Positions 53,902 to 63,288 of a stretch of 64,000 nucleotides of DNA are shown here, in pieces. Origin of the DNA: Cerina sp048266425. GTDB taxonomy: Bacteria > Bacteroidota > Bacteroidia > Flavobacteriales > Flavobacteriaceae. A program made the position numbers and the translations under genes. Numbering within the stretch: position 1 is the first letter of the stretch; each line of letters opens with the position of its first letter. The stretch is from positions 1-64,000 of the forward strand of contig JBLWZN010000017.1 in NCBI GenBank assembly GCA_048266425.1. Direction: 5' to 3'. The notes under the pieces were generated by a model. That model was not told the DNA's origin. It saw nothing but the letters and a program-made list of their open reading frames with translations, and searched no databases.

Positions 53902-53939
53902 CGCTTTACGCCCCTACTGCAAGCACAGGGCGTAAAGCG
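53902..53939. repeat. 12-bp perfect inverted repeat between convergent genes
   Basis: CGCTTTACGCCC (53902-53913) and GGGCGTAAAGCG (53928-53939) with a 14-nt loop lie between nagB and the GapN-type gene. There is no T run, so it is not a standard intrinsic terminator. It may act as a bidirectional stop or RNA-stability element. Confidence 0.6.
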
Positions 53940-53959
53940 AATAGCAAATCTTGTTACCC

Positions 53960-55552
53960 CTATAGTATGTAATCCGTACTAATAAAATTGGACAGCTTGG
54001 TTTCCAACAGCTTTTCCAAGATTTCATTGTTCAACTCGTTGTCCTTGGAGGCGACAAATGTCCGTATAGAAAAAGACCGTAACGCATCATGCACGCTTAA
54101 AGTTGCCTGGGCGGAATCCTTACGGCCGGTAAAGGGATAAACGTCCGGTCCCCTTTGGCAAGAACTGTTTAGGTTTACCCGGCATACCAAATTCGAAAAG
54201 GTATCGATCAATGGGGACAGGGTGTAAACATCCTTCCCAAAAAGACTTACCTGTTGTCCGTAATTGGATTCGGCCATGTCATCTATGGGTTCTTCAATAT
54301 CGGTAAAAGGAACAATCGGAATCACGGGTCCAAACTGCTCCTCCTGATACACGCGCATATCTTTGGTCACAGGATAAAGAACGGCCGGCCAGATGTAGTT
54401 ATCAAATCGTTTCCCTCCTTTTTTGTTCAATATTTTAGCGCCTTTGGCCAGGGCATCATCAATTAGTCCTTGGATGTACTCTGGCTTATCCGGTTCTGGC
54501 AAGGGGGTAAGTTTTACCCCAGCGTCCCATGGGTTTCCATATTTTAGCGCATCTACCGCCTGTGCAAATCGCTTATTGAATTCCTCTACGATTGTATCCT
54601 GTACATACAAAACCTTGAGTGCTGTGCAGCGCTGTCCGTTAAATGAAAGGGTTCCCGCGATACATTCGTCAATGGTAAGGTCCAGGTCGGCATCGGATAG
54701 TACAATGGCCGGATTTTTGGCCTCCAAGCCCAATACCAACCGCAACCGATTACTTTTAGGATGTCTTTCCTGTAGGGCATTGGCCGATTTGCTGTTCCCG
54801 ATCAGGGCCAACACGTCCACTTTGCCAGTTGCCATAATTGGACTGGCCACGGTACGGCCGCGGCCAAAAATAACGTTCACTACCCCTTTTGGAAAGCTAG
54901 ATTGAAAAGCCTCCAACAAGGGGGTAATCAACAACACCCCGTGTTTGGCCGGCTTAAAAATAGTGGTATTTCCCATCATGATAGCGGGGATCAACAAGGC
55001 AAAAGTCTCGTTAAGCGGATAGTTATAAGGTCCCAAACACAGGACTACACCCAAGGGTCCCCTGCGGATATGGGCATAGACCCCATCGTGTTTTTGGAAT
55101 TTTGCGGAATTCCTGTCCAATTGCTTATAGTCTTCAATGGTATCGTAAATATATTCCACCGTACGATCAAATTCCTTTTGGGAGTCGGGAAGGGATTTGC
55201 CAATTTCCCACATTAAAAGCTTTACCACTTCTTCCTTTTTGGTCTCCATCTTTTTAACAAATGCCACCATGCAATCGATTCGATCTTTGACACGCATTGT
55301 TGGCCAGGCGCCCTGCCCTTTGTTATAGGCCTTTAAAGCGGAATCCAATGCTTCCAGCGCTTCTTTTTCACCCAAATCGGGCACACTGCCCAACAAGGTC
55401 GGTGCGTATGCCTCCGTAGAGGAGATGGTGGAATATACTTCGGCGGAGGAACCCTCCCACTTCTTTAAAATTCCATCAACCAAATAATTCTTCTGGTGAA
55501 TAGGTTCCGTAATCTGAAATTGTAGTGGTATTGTAGGTTTTGTATCCTTCAT
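53960..55552 (-). CDS. gapN: NADP-dependent glyceraldehyde-3-phosphate dehydrogenase (GapN-type aldehyde dehydrogenase)
   Basis: The 530-residue aldehyde dehydrogenase resembles non-phosphorylating GAPDH, which oxidises glyceraldehyde-3-phosphate to 3-phosphoglycerate with NADP. Visible motifs are GVVLCLGPYNYPLNETFALLIPAIMMGNTTIFKPA (nucleotide binding), the Glu active-site region LRLVLGLEAKNPAIVLSDADL, and the Cys nucleophile in SFNGQRCTALKVLYV. The N-terminus (about 1-60) is longer than in plain ALDHs. It is a single gene. A general aldehyde dehydrogenase is the alternative. Confidence 0.82.
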   Translation of the reverse strand: MKDTKPTIPLQFQITEPIHQKNYLVDGILKKWEGSSAEVYSTISSTEAYAPTLLGSVPDLGEKEALEALDSALKAYNKGQGAWPTMRVKDRIDCMVAFVKKMETKKEEVVKLLMWEIGKSLPDSQKEFDRTVEYIYDTIEDYKQLDRNSAKFQKHDGVYAHIRRGPLGVVLCLGPYNYPLNETFALLIPAIMMGNTTIFKPAKHGVLLITPLLEAFQSSFPKGVVNVIFGRGRTVASPIMATGKVDVLALIGNSKSANALQERHPKSNRLRLVLGLEAKNPAIVLSDADLDLTIDECIAGTLSFNGQRCTALKVLYVQDTIVEEFNKRFAQAVDALKYGNPWDAGVKLTPLPEPDKPEYIQGLIDDALAKGAKILNKKGGKRFDNYIWPAVLYPVTKDMRVYQEEQFGPVIPIVPFTDIEEPIDDMAESNYGQQVSLFGKDVYTLSPLIDTFSNLVCRVNLNSSCQRGPDVYPFTGRKDSAQATLSVHDALRSFSIRTFVASKDNELNNEILEKLLETKLSNFISTDYIL

Positions 55553-55858
55553 ATTATGGTGATTTTTAATTTCATTTATGTTATAGCGAATAAACTTGAC
55601 ATGTAAATATCGCTTTAAATCGTTCTCTTAAAGTAATGGCAATATCGGATAATCCGTAGGCAAATCTTTGACTTAAATTCGATGGCGCCCTTATGTTACG
55701 TCGCCTATCAGCCGGTTTCCCGTCAAAATGGCCTGTCGGACCGGTATTCTGGCGGAAGTTGGGCTAGACAAGATCAGACCGGGACATTGCGCTTGACAAA
55801 AGTAATCTTTAGGAACCAAAAGGGTCAGGTATTTTTTTTACGATCTCCCCCAATTTTG
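55553..55858. other. Intergenic region between gapN-type gene and ilvA
   Basis: A 306-bp spacer upstream of the minus-strand gapN-type gene and after ilvA. It contains a locally GC-richer stretch (about 55680-55800) but no convincing gene, terminator or promoter. Confidence 0.35.
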
Positions 55859-57160
55859 TTAAATGAGATACTCGAACAAATCGGGCTTGTCATTTAAATA
55901 TTCTCCGAAAAATTGATTTTCTTTCATTCTTTGTATCAAGGGTTCCAAATCGTTGGAGCTTTTCATCTCAATGCCCACGATGGCCGGGGCATTCTCCTTG
56001 TTTGTCTTTTTGGAGTACTCAAAATGGGTAATATCGTCCGTCGGACCCAAGATTTCGGCCACAAATTCCTTTAAGGCCCCGGGTCTCTGGGGAAAACGCA
56101 CGATAAAATAATGCTTTAACTTGCTGTACAAAAGTGCACGCTCCTTAATTTCGGCCATGCGAGTAATATCGTTATTGCCCCCGCTTATGATACAGACCAC
56201 ATTCTTGCCTTTGATTTCCTCCCTGAAAAAATCCAAGGCCGATACGGTCAGTGCTCCAGCGGGTTCGGCTACGATGGCATCCCGATTGTAAAGATCCAGA
56301 ATCGTTTGGCACACCTTTCCTTCAGGAACCGTTATCATATCGTAAAGATATTTGGAGCAGATGGCAAACGTATAATCACCAACTTTTTTTACTGCTGCCC
56401 CGTCAATAAACTTATCGATTTTCCCCAAGGCAGTATTTTTTCCAAGATCCATGGATGTTTTCATGGAGGGAGCTCCTTCCGGTTCTACCCCTATAATCTT
56501 GGTATGGGGGGATAATGCCTTGAACACCCCGCACAGGCCAGCGGCCAAACCCCCTCCCCCAACCGCTACAAAAATATAGTCTATTGGTTCCGCCATTTGT
56601 TCCAAAATTTCCAACCCCACCGTACCTTGTCCTTCAATGATCTTTGGGTCATCAAACGGGTGAACGAACGTTTTGTCGTGTTCCCTGCAAAATTGAACCG
56701 CCGCCTTGTACGAATCGTCAAAAGAGTCCCCTTCCAACACGACGTTCACCCACTTATCACCAAACATCCTGGTCTGTTCTATTTTTTGTTTTGGAGTAAC
56801 CGATGGCATATAGATCGTGCCCTCGATTCCCAAACGGCTGCAGGCAAAGGCAACGCCCTGGGCATGGTTTCCTGCACTGGCACAGACTACCCCTTTGGCC
56901 AATTGACCCTTGGAGAGGGAGCTGATTTTGTTATAGGCTCCCCTTATTTTATAGGACCGAATGCGGTGCAGGTCTTCCCGCTTCAATAAAATATTGGCGC
57001 CAAAAGTCTTTGAATACCCTATATTTGGCATCAAGGGGGTCACCTCCGATACCGGACGGATGGTTTCAGCTGCTTTTCGGATGTCCTCAACCGCAGGGAA
57101 ATAGGAAGTCCCTTCCCCCGACACCTTCCCTTCAAGGGAAGTGGGATTACTTTTACCCAT
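55859..57160 (-). CDS. ilvA: Threonine dehydratase (threonine ammonia-lyase)
   Basis: IlvA makes 2-oxobutanoate from threonine, the first step toward isoleucine. The 433-residue protein has the PLP lysine in RIRSYKIRGAYNKI, CASAGNHAQGVAFACSRLG, the glycine loop FVAVGGGGLAAGL and a C-terminal ACT-like regulatory domain (about 340-433; HYFIVRFPQRPGALKEFVAEILGP). Family similarity begins at about residue 21 (YFPAVEDIRKAAETI). The preceding residues (PTSLEGKVSGEGTS) are encoded by a G-rich palindromic repeat like the one before ilvB. It lies downstream of a terminator after ilvC, so it may be transcribed at a lower or independent level. Confidence 0.95.
   Translation of the reverse strand: MGKSNPTSLEGKVSGEGTSYFPAVEDIRKAAETIRPVSEVTPLMPNIGYSKTFGANILLKREDLHRIRSYKIRGAYNKISSLSKGQLAKGVVCASAGNHAQGVAFACSRLGIEGTIYMPSVTPKQKIEQTRMFGDKWVNVVLEGDSFDDSYKAAVQFCREHDKTFVHPFDDPKIIEGQGTVGLEILEQMAEPIDYIFVAVGGGGLAAGLCGVFKALSPHTKIIGVEPEGAPSMKTSMDLGKNTALGKIDKFIDGAAVKKVGDYTFAICSKYLYDMITVPEGKVCQTILDLYNRDAIVAEPAGALTVSALDFFREEIKGKNVVCIISGGNNDITRMAEIKERALLYSKLKHYFIVRFPQRPGALKEFVAEILGPTDDITHFEYSKKTNKENAPAIVGIEMKSSNDLEPLIQRMKENQFFGEYLNDKPDLFEYLI
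57113..57149 (-). repeat. G-rich palindromic repeat within the 5' end of ilvA
   Basis: On the minus strand TCCCACTTCCCTTGAAGGGA is followed by AGGTGTCGGGGGAAGGGAC. This matches the order TCCCcCTTCC..GGAAGGGGTCGGGAGGAGGAC in front of ilvB (61236-61278), including the hairpin arms. It is probably a dispersed intergenic repeat that has become coding here. Confidence 0.5.
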
Positions 57161-57243
57161 AATCTTAACTATGATTTGACATTGACTAAATTACCAAAAA
57201 AAATTACCGTAAATGTTGAATTGCGTTACCGATCTCAAAGCAA

Positions 57244-57293
57244 AAGACCCCAAAGGTCTAGATGCCGGAATGGGCATTGGCCTTTGGGGTCTT
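57244..57293 (-). terminator. Hairpin terminator between ilvC and ilvA
   Basis: AAGACCCCAAAGG (57244-57256) and CCTTTGGGGTCTT (57281-57293) are perfect 13-bp arms around a 24-nt loop, with TTTTG after it on the minus strand. It lies 33 nt after the ilvC stop. The T run is short, so it may only partly stop transcription into ilvA. Confidence 0.65.
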
Positions 57294-57325
57294 AAGCCCC
57301 TCCCTTGAGTGGGTAGGTCGGGCAT

Positions 57326-58801
57326 TTACACGATCGGCTTCATGGCCGTCATGGATGCGCGCAATCTGGCTCCCACTTTTTCTACCGGATGATCTCTTAA
57401 CGCCTTATTGACTTCGATCAACTTTACGTTATCTACCCCGTTGCTTTTCCCTTCCCCATAATGCTTGCCGATTACATCGGTATCGATTTTTTTCATAAAA
57501 TCGGCCAAAAGCGGTTTACAGGCATGATCGAACAGGTAGCAGCCGTATTCTGCGGTATCCGAGATGACCCTGTTCATTTCGAATAACTTTTTACGGGCAA
57601 TGGTATTGGCTATCAAAGGGGTTTCGTGCAAGGATTCATAGTAAGCCGATTCCCCGATTATACCAGAAGCGGTCATGGACTCGTAGGCCAACTCTACTCC
57701 TGCCCTTACAAAAGCTACCATAAGTACCCCGTTGTCATAATATTCCTGCTCGGAGATTTTGTTGGGTCCGGCTGCAGTCTTTTCAAAGGCTGTTTCACCA
57801 GTGGCAGCACGCCATTTCAATAAATTTTTATCATCATTGGCCCAATCTTCCATCATAGTCTTGGAGAATTCCCCTTCCATAATGTCGTCCATGTGTTTTT
57901 GGAACAAGGGTCGCATAATATCCTTCAATTCTTCCGAAAGTTCAAAGGCCTTTATTTTCGCCGGATTGGACAAACGATCCATCATATTGGTGATTCCCCC
58001 ATATTTTAAGCCTTCGGTCACGGTTTCCCAACCGTATTGGATCAATTTGGAAGCATACCCCGGATCGATTCCTTTTTCTATCATTTTATCAAAACAAAGA
58101 ATGGAACCAGTTTGCAACAAGCCGCAAAGGATGGTCTGTTCGCCCATCAAATCAGATTTTACCTCGGCAACAAAGGAAGATTCCAGTACGCCTGCCTTAT
58201 GGCCACCGGTCGCAACCGCATAGGCCTTGGCCTGAGCCAATCCCTTGCCTTCAGGATCATTGTTCGGGTGTACCGCGATCAATGTTGGGACACCAAATCC
58301 CCGTTTGTATTCTTCCCTAACTTCCGATCCTGGACATTTTGGCGCCACCATGATTACAGTAAGGTCTTTTCTTATCTGCATGCCTTCCTCTACGATATTA
58401 AATCCATGGGAATAAGAAAGGGTAGCCCCCTTTTTCATCAAAGGCATTACGGTATTGACAACACTGGTGTGTTGCTTGTCCGGGGTAAGATTGATTACGA
58501 GGTCGGCAGTTGGCACCAATTCCTGGTAAGTGCCTACGGCAAAACCGTTCTCTTTAGCATTCTTATAAGATTGACGCTGTTCCTTGATGGCCGCCTCACG
58601 AAGGGTGTAAGAGATATCCAAACCGGAGTCGCGCATGTTCAAGCCTTGGTTAAGACCTTGCGCCCCACAACCTACGATAACAATTTTCTTTCCTTTTAAG
58701 GCGGATACACCATCCGAGAACTCATTGGATTCCATAAACCTACATTTTCCCAACTGTGTCAATTGCTCCCTTAACGATAGTGTATTAAAATAATTTGCCA
58801 T
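57326..58801 (-). CDS. ilvC: Ketol-acid reductoisomerase, class II
   Basis: IlvC isomerises and reduces acetohydroxy acids with NADPH and Mg. The 491-residue length matches the long class II enzyme of E. coli, with two knotted domains. Features are KKIVIVGCGAQGLNQGLNMRDSGLDISYTLR (NADPH loop with Arg), APKCPGSEVREEY, VEVKSDLMGEQTILCG-like SFVAEVKSDLMGEQTILCGL (metal-binding Asp and Glu) and ISDTAEYGCYLFDH. The start is 33 bp after ilvN, so the two are co-transcribed. Confidence 0.98.
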   Translation of the reverse strand: MANYFNTLSLREQLTQLGKCRFMESNEFSDGVSALKGKKIVIVGCGAQGLNQGLNMRDSGLDISYTLREAAIKEQRQSYKNAKENGFAVGTYQELVPTADLVINLTPDKQHTSVVNTVMPLMKKGATLSYSHGFNIVEEGMQIRKDLTVIMVAPKCPGSEVREEYKRGFGVPTLIAVHPNNDPEGKGLAQAKAYAVATGGHKAGVLESSFVAEVKSDLMGEQTILCGLLQTGSILCFDKMIEKGIDPGYASKLIQYGWETVTEGLKYGGITNMMDRLSNPAKIKAFELSEELKDIMRPLFQKHMDDIMEGEFSKTMMEDWANDDKNLLKWRAATGETAFEKTAAGPNKISEQEYYDNGVLMVAFVRAGVELAYESMTASGIIGESAYYESLHETPLIANTIARKKLFEMNRVISDTAEYGCYLFDHACKPLLADFMKKIDTDVIGKHYGEGKSNGVDNVKLIEVNKALRDHPVEKVGARLRASMTAMKPIV

Positions 58802-58833
58802 GTTTTAAATTCTTTATTAAAGTTGATATTTAT

Positions 58834-59367
58834 CTATTGTTTAATTGAACTGAATTCTTGAAGCAAAGTGGATATCTTCATCTCTGCTTTGGACACCGAG
58901 ATCCGTCCGGACCGGACAAACTGCATTATTCCATACGGTTGCAATTGCTGGTACATCTCATCAATTTCGCTTCGCTTTCCCGTCTTTGCCAGCACGAAGA
59001 ATTCCCTGGAAACAGTGACGATTTGCGAATTGCTTTCCTTGATGATATTTTGGATCTGACGTTCATCAAAAAGAAGATGGGAAGATATTTTAAACAAGGC
59101 CGATTCTTGATAAATGGTCTCGTCGTCCGTGTGATAAAAAGCCTTGATAACCTCGATCTGTTTTTCGATTTGCCCTACGATTTTTCGTGCCAATTCCTCG
59201 GTGGAATGAATGACGATTGTAAATTTGGAAACGTCATTTATCTCGGATTTTGAGACATTAAGACTCTCAACGTTGATATGTCTTTTTAAGAATATGCCGG
59301 ATATCCTGTTGAGCAATCCGACGTTATTTTCGGAATAGACCGAAATGGTGAACCACTTTTTTTCCAT
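58834..59367 (-). CDS. ilvN: Acetolactate synthase regulatory (small) subunit
   Basis: The 177-residue protein has an N-terminal ACT domain (FTISVYSENNVGLLNRISGIFLKRHINVESLNVSKSEINDVSKFTIVIHS), which binds valine for feedback inhibition in this family. A C-terminal ALS_ss domain follows (ALFKISS...SQIVTVSREFFVLAKTGKRSEIDEMYQQLQPYGIMQFVRSGRISVSK). It pairs with the IlvB catalytic subunit encoded 142 bp upstream. The spacer contains an 8-bp inverted repeat (CCTTCTGT/ACAGAAGG, 59385-59392 and 59413-59420). Confidence 0.96.
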   Translation of the reverse strand: MEKKWFTISVYSENNVGLLNRISGIFLKRHINVESLNVSKSEINDVSKFTIVIHSTEELARKIVGQIEKQIEVIKAFYHTDDETIYQESALFKISSHLLFDERQIQNIIKESNSQIVTVSREFFVLAKTGKRSEIDEMYQQLQPYGIMQFVRSGRISVSKAEMKISTLLQEFSSIKQ

Positions 59368-59509
59368 AATTCCTGTCCCCTCTACCTTCTGTGCCGACTT
59401 TGGTGAGTCAGTACAGAAGGCGTTAACGGGGTCCTTTTTAATTGTTAAATCTTTTTTTTTAGATCTGTCCGTCCAACAAAATGGATTAAACTTGACAGGG
59501 CCAATTTGT

Positions 59510-61243
59510 CTACTTCAATCTAATATCGGAAACCGATGCCCCGGAGGGTATCATTGGGAAAACGTTGTCCTCTTTTTCCACAACCACTTCCAAGAAGTAT
59601 GCATCCTTACTGGCCAACATTTCCTGAATGGTAGCCTTCAGGTCCTTGCGATCGGTCACCTTTTTGGACTTTATGTGATATCCTTCGGCTATTTTAACGA
59701 AATCCGGATTGGTCATCACCGTTGCTGCATATCGGCTTTCGAAGAACAGTTCCTGCCATTGACGGACCATTCCCAAATGGCCATTATTTAGCACCACTAT
59801 TTTTACCGGGGTCTTGTTTTGAAAAATGGTGCCCAATTCCTGAATATTCATTTGAAAACCACCATCACCAATTATGGCGACCACTTCCCGGTCCATAGCC
59901 CCCATTTTGGCACCTATGGCCGCGGGCAGGGCAAACCCCATGGTACCCAATCCGCCCGAAGTGATGTTGCTTTTTGTCCGATTGAATTTAGCGTACCTAC
60001 AGGCAACCATTTGATGTTGCCCTACATCGGTAACGATTACGGCCGAATGGTTGCTGGCCAAATTGATTTCCTCGATAACCTCGGGCATGGTCAATTGATC
60101 CTTGGTAGGGTGTAGTTCGGCCTTGATAACGGTATCAAATTCTATTTTATATTTTTCCTTGAACTCATTGTGCCAAGCTTCGTGGGTATTCCCGTTTAAC
60201 ATAGGCAGCAATTGCTCCAAGGAAGCCTTGGCATCACCGAGAACGGCCACATCTACCTTTACGTTTTTATTGACCTCTGCCGGATCGATCTCAAAATGTA
60301 TGATTTTGGCCTGTTTGGCATATGTGTCCAGATTCCCTGTAACCCGATCATCAAAACGCATTCCGATGGCAATCAACAGATCACACTCATTGGTTAGAAT
60401 ATTGGGCCCATAATTGCCGTGCATACCCACCATGCCCACGTTCAAGGGGTGGTCGGTATCCAATGCCGAAAGTCCCAGGATGGTCCATGCGGCCGGAATG
60501 CCCGTTTTCTCTATCAAGGCCTTCAATTGTTCTTCGGCCCCGCTTAGAATGACACCCTGGCCAAAGATTATATATGGTTTTTTAGCCGAATTGATTAGTC
60601 CTGCAGCGATCTCCAAGGATGCTACATCGGTTTTTGGCACTGGATTATAGCTTCGAACCGCTTTACAGGGCTTGTACTCAAAATCGAGTTCCTCGAATTG
60701 GGCGTTCTTAGTGATATCCACCAAAACAGGTCCGGGACGGCCCGAACGTGCGATATAAAATGCCTTGGCCATGATTTCTGGAATCTCCGAAGCCTTGGTA
60801 ATCTGATAGTTCCATTTGGTCACTGGTGTAGATATCCCAATAATATCGGTTTCTTGGAAGGCATCCGATCCCAATAAGTGCCTAGCCACCTGTCCTGTAA
60901 TACAGACCAAGGGTGTGGAATCTATCTGTGCATCCGCTATACCGGTCACTAAATTTGTTGCTCCTGGCCCTGAAGTCGCCATGGCAACACCAACCCTTCC
61001 GGATACCCTGGCATAGCCTTGGGCAGCATGTGCAGCACCTTGTTCATGACGGGTAAGAATGTGGGTGAGCTTGTCCTGAAATTTATATAACTCGTCATAA
61101 ACAGGCATAATAGCACCCCCTGGGTAACCATAAATAAGATCCACCCCTTCTGCCAATAGACAATGAATGATGGCCTCGGCACCACTGATTTTAATCGTGG
61201 TCTGCCTTTTCGTTTCCGGTTTCTTTTCCTTTAATGTTTCCAT
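59510..61243 (-). CDS. ilvB: Acetolactate synthase catalytic (large) subunit
   Basis: The enzyme condenses pyruvate with pyruvate or 2-oxobutanoate using TPP. The ATG at 61243 is preceded by a strong purine-rich ribosome-binding site (GAGGAGG) and gives 577 residues. A longer frame adds residues encoded by a hairpin repeat and is rejected. Motifs are YGYPGGAIMPVYDEL, TRHEQGAAHAAQGYAR (TPP-activating Glu), the FAD-region MVGMHGNYGPN...GMRFDDRVTG, and the TPP/Mg site IGDGGFQMNIQELGTIFQNKTPVKIVVLNNG. It lies between ilvD and ilvN. Confidence 0.97.
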   Translation of the reverse strand: METLKEKKPETKRQTTIKISGAEAIIHCLLAEGVDLIYGYPGGAIMPVYDELYKFQDKLTHILTRHEQGAAHAAQGYARVSGRVGVAMATSGPGATNLVTGIADAQIDSTPLVCITGQVARHLLGSDAFQETDIIGISTPVTKWNYQITKASEIPEIMAKAFYIARSGRPGPVLVDITKNAQFEELDFEYKPCKAVRSYNPVPKTDVASLEIAAGLINSAKKPYIIFGQGVILSGAEEQLKALIEKTGIPAAWTILGLSALDTDHPLNVGMVGMHGNYGPNILTNECDLLIAIGMRFDDRVTGNLDTYAKQAKIIHFEIDPAEVNKNVKVDVAVLGDAKASLEQLLPMLNGNTHEAWHNEFKEKYKIEFDTVIKAELHPTKDQLTMPEVIEEINLASNHSAVIVTDVGQHQMVACRYAKFNRTKSNITSGGLGTMGFALPAAIGAKMGAMDREVVAIIGDGGFQMNIQELGTIFQNKTPVKIVVLNNGHLGMVRQWQELFFESRYAATVMTNPDFVKIAEGYHIKSKKVTDRKDLKATIQEMLASKDAYFLEVVVEKEDNVFPMIPSGASVSDIRLK

Positions 61244-61278
61244 AGTCCTCCTCCCGACCCCTTCCATAGGAAGGGGGA
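61236..61278 (-). repeat. Palindromic repeat and hairpin just upstream of ilvB
   Basis: On the minus strand CCCCTTCC-TAT-GGAAGGGG (61276-61258) is a perfect 8-bp hairpin, followed by GTCGGGAGGAGGACT, which supplies the ribosome-binding site. It is related in sequence and order to the repeat inside the ilvA start (57113-57149). Confidence 0.6.
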
Positions 61279-61364
61279 CTTACGGGTCTTTATTAATTAT
61301 ACTTATACAAATTTGGATCAAGTTCAAGCTCTACAAAAACTCGTAACTCAAAACCTCTATCTTA

Positions 61365-63047
61365 CTAAAACTCATCGGTAACACAGCCTTGTGAGGCAGA
61401 TGATACCGTTTTTGCATATTTATAAAGCACTCCTCTGTTGAATTTTAATTGGGGCGCTACCCATTTTAGCCTACGTTGGGTCAATTCCTCATCCGAAATT
61501 TCTATGTTAATGGTATTGTTAACGGCATCGATAGAAATTAAATCCCCATTCTTAACCAACGCGATATTACCGCCAACTTGCGCCTCGGGAGATACGTGAC
61601 CGACGACAAAACCATGGGATCCACCTGAGAATCGACCATCCGTAATCAAGGCTACATCTTTACCCAAACCAGCCCCGTAAATGAAGGAAGTCGGTTTTAA
61701 CATTTCTGGCATACCCGGCGCTCCTTTTGGTCCTTCATAGCGGATAATCACTACGTCCCCCTTTTTCACTTTTCCTGTTCTTATCCCTTCGTTCACCTCT
61801 GTTTCGCTATCAAAAACATTTGCGGGTCCCTTAAAGGACAATCCTTCCTTTCCTGTTATTTTAGCCACTGCCCCTTCTGTCGCCAGATTTCCAAAAAGAA
61901 TGCGAATATGTCCCGTATCCTTCAAGGGTTTATCCAGTGTTTTTATAATATCTTGACCCTCTAAAAGGTTGGGGACATCCTTTAAGTTTTCGGCCAAGGT
62001 TTTACCCGTTACCGTTAGACAATTTCCATGGATCATACCCTGATCCATCATATACTTTAGTACCCCTGGAATACCTCCAACATCGTGTAAATCTTCCATT
62101 GAATATTTACCACTAGGCTTAAGATCTGCCAATAAAGGTGTAGTATCGCTAATTCGCTTAAAGTCTTCCAAGGTAAATTCTATCTGTGCGGCTTTGGCTA
62201 TGGCCAAAAAGTGAAGCACTGCATTCGTTGATCCCCCGAGAACAGTTACCAATCTAAAAGCATTCTCCAATGACTTTTTGGAAACAATATCCGAAGGTTT
62301 AATATCCCTTTCCAACAATAAGCGCATAGCCTCCCCGGCCCGTACAGATTCTTGCTCCTTTAAATGACTACCACTTACCGCAGGATTGGAAGCGTTGAAC
62401 GGCAAGGACATTCCCAAAGCTTCTATAGCGGAAGCCATAGTGTTTGCGGTATACATACCCCCGCATGCACCAGCTCCCGGACATGCCTTATGTACCACAG
62501 CCTGAAATTCCGTTTCGTCAATAGTTCCTGCCACTTTTTGCCCATAGGCCTCAAAGGCCGAAATAATATCCAGCTTTTTACCATTATGGCATCCAGAGGC
62601 AATCGTTCCTCCATATACCAAAATGGATGGCCTGTTCAATCGCAACATGGCCATCAAAGCTCCAGGCATATTTTTATCGCAACCAACAACAGTAACCAAA
62701 CCATCATAACTCATAGCCTGCACCACAGTTTCCATGGAATCAGCGATAATATCCCTTGAAGGCAAGGAGTAGCGCATCCCAGGGGTACCATTTGCAATGC
62801 CATCGCTAACTCCGATAGTATTGTAAATAAGTCCTACCAAACCTACGTTTTGGGTTCCCTTTTTAACGTCGACCGCCAAATCATTAAGATGCATGTTACA
62901 AGGGTTTCCCTCATATCCTGTACTTGCTATACCTATTAGTGGCTTTTTTAAGTCTTCATCTGTTAGTCCTATAGCATGCAACATGGCCTGTGCGGCAGGC
63001 AACGTTGGATCTTGGGTCACTGATTTACTGTATTTGTTCAATTCCAT
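61365..63047 (-). CDS. ilvD: Dihydroxy-acid dehydratase
   Basis: IlvD is the Fe-S enzyme for the dehydration step of valine and isoleucine synthesis. The 560-residue product has cluster Cys positions in ASTGYEGNPCNMHLNDLA, VTVVGCDKNMPGALMA and GACGGMYTANTMASAIEALGMSLP. Also visible are VTVLGGSTNAVLHFLAIA, GNLATEGAVAKI, VVIRYEGPKGAPGMPEML and TDGRFSGGSHGFVVGHVSPEA. It is the first structural gene of the ilvD-B-N-C(-A) cluster and is preceded by a leader peptide and attenuator. Confidence 0.98.
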   Translation of the reverse strand: MELNKYSKSVTQDPTLPAAQAMLHAIGLTDEDLKKPLIGIASTGYEGNPCNMHLNDLAVDVKKGTQNVGLVGLIYNTIGVSDGIANGTPGMRYSLPSRDIIADSMETVVQAMSYDGLVTVVGCDKNMPGALMAMLRLNRPSILVYGGTIASGCHNGKKLDIISAFEAYGQKVAGTIDETEFQAVVHKACPGAGACGGMYTANTMASAIEALGMSLPFNASNPAVSGSHLKEQESVRAGEAMRLLLERDIKPSDIVSKKSLENAFRLVTVLGGSTNAVLHFLAIAKAAQIEFTLEDFKRISDTTPLLADLKPSGKYSMEDLHDVGGIPGVLKYMMDQGMIHGNCLTVTGKTLAENLKDVPNLLEGQDIIKTLDKPLKDTGHIRILFGNLATEGAVAKITGKEGLSFKGPANVFDSETEVNEGIRTGKVKKGDVVIIRYEGPKGAPGMPEMLKPTSFIYGAGLGKDVALITDGRFSGGSHGFVVGHVSPEAQVGGNIALVKNGDLISIDAVNNTINIEISDEELTQRRLKWVAPQLKFNRGVLYKYAKTVSSASQGCVTDEF

Positions 63048-63288
63048 TTAATTATTTATTGCAATTATATAATTATGTTGAATATAATTTAGACTTCAAA
63101 GATAAATGTTTTGGTAACCGTTATTTTTTAACAATAATTATTGGTTTAAACTCAATTTTAAAAATATATATTTAAAATGATGGTTATCAGCAGTTTATAC
63201 TCAATATTCATATCACATCCAATAGTTTTAATATCCAAACCCCACCTTTAAAAAGTGATTGCTTTTGGATTAAATCGCGTATTAATCC
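63048..63288. other. Untranslated leader of ilvD downstream of the attenuator
   Basis: About 240 bp of very AT-rich sequence between the attenuator and the ilvD start. No gene, consensus promoter or further hairpin is evident, so transcription of ilvD probably begins upstream of the leader peptide and must pass the attenuator. Confidence 0.4.

Noticed and set aside
55682..55897. A 71-codon frame between the gapN-type gene and ilvA
   Set aside because: It runs into ilvA on the opposite strand and has no promoter or family features.
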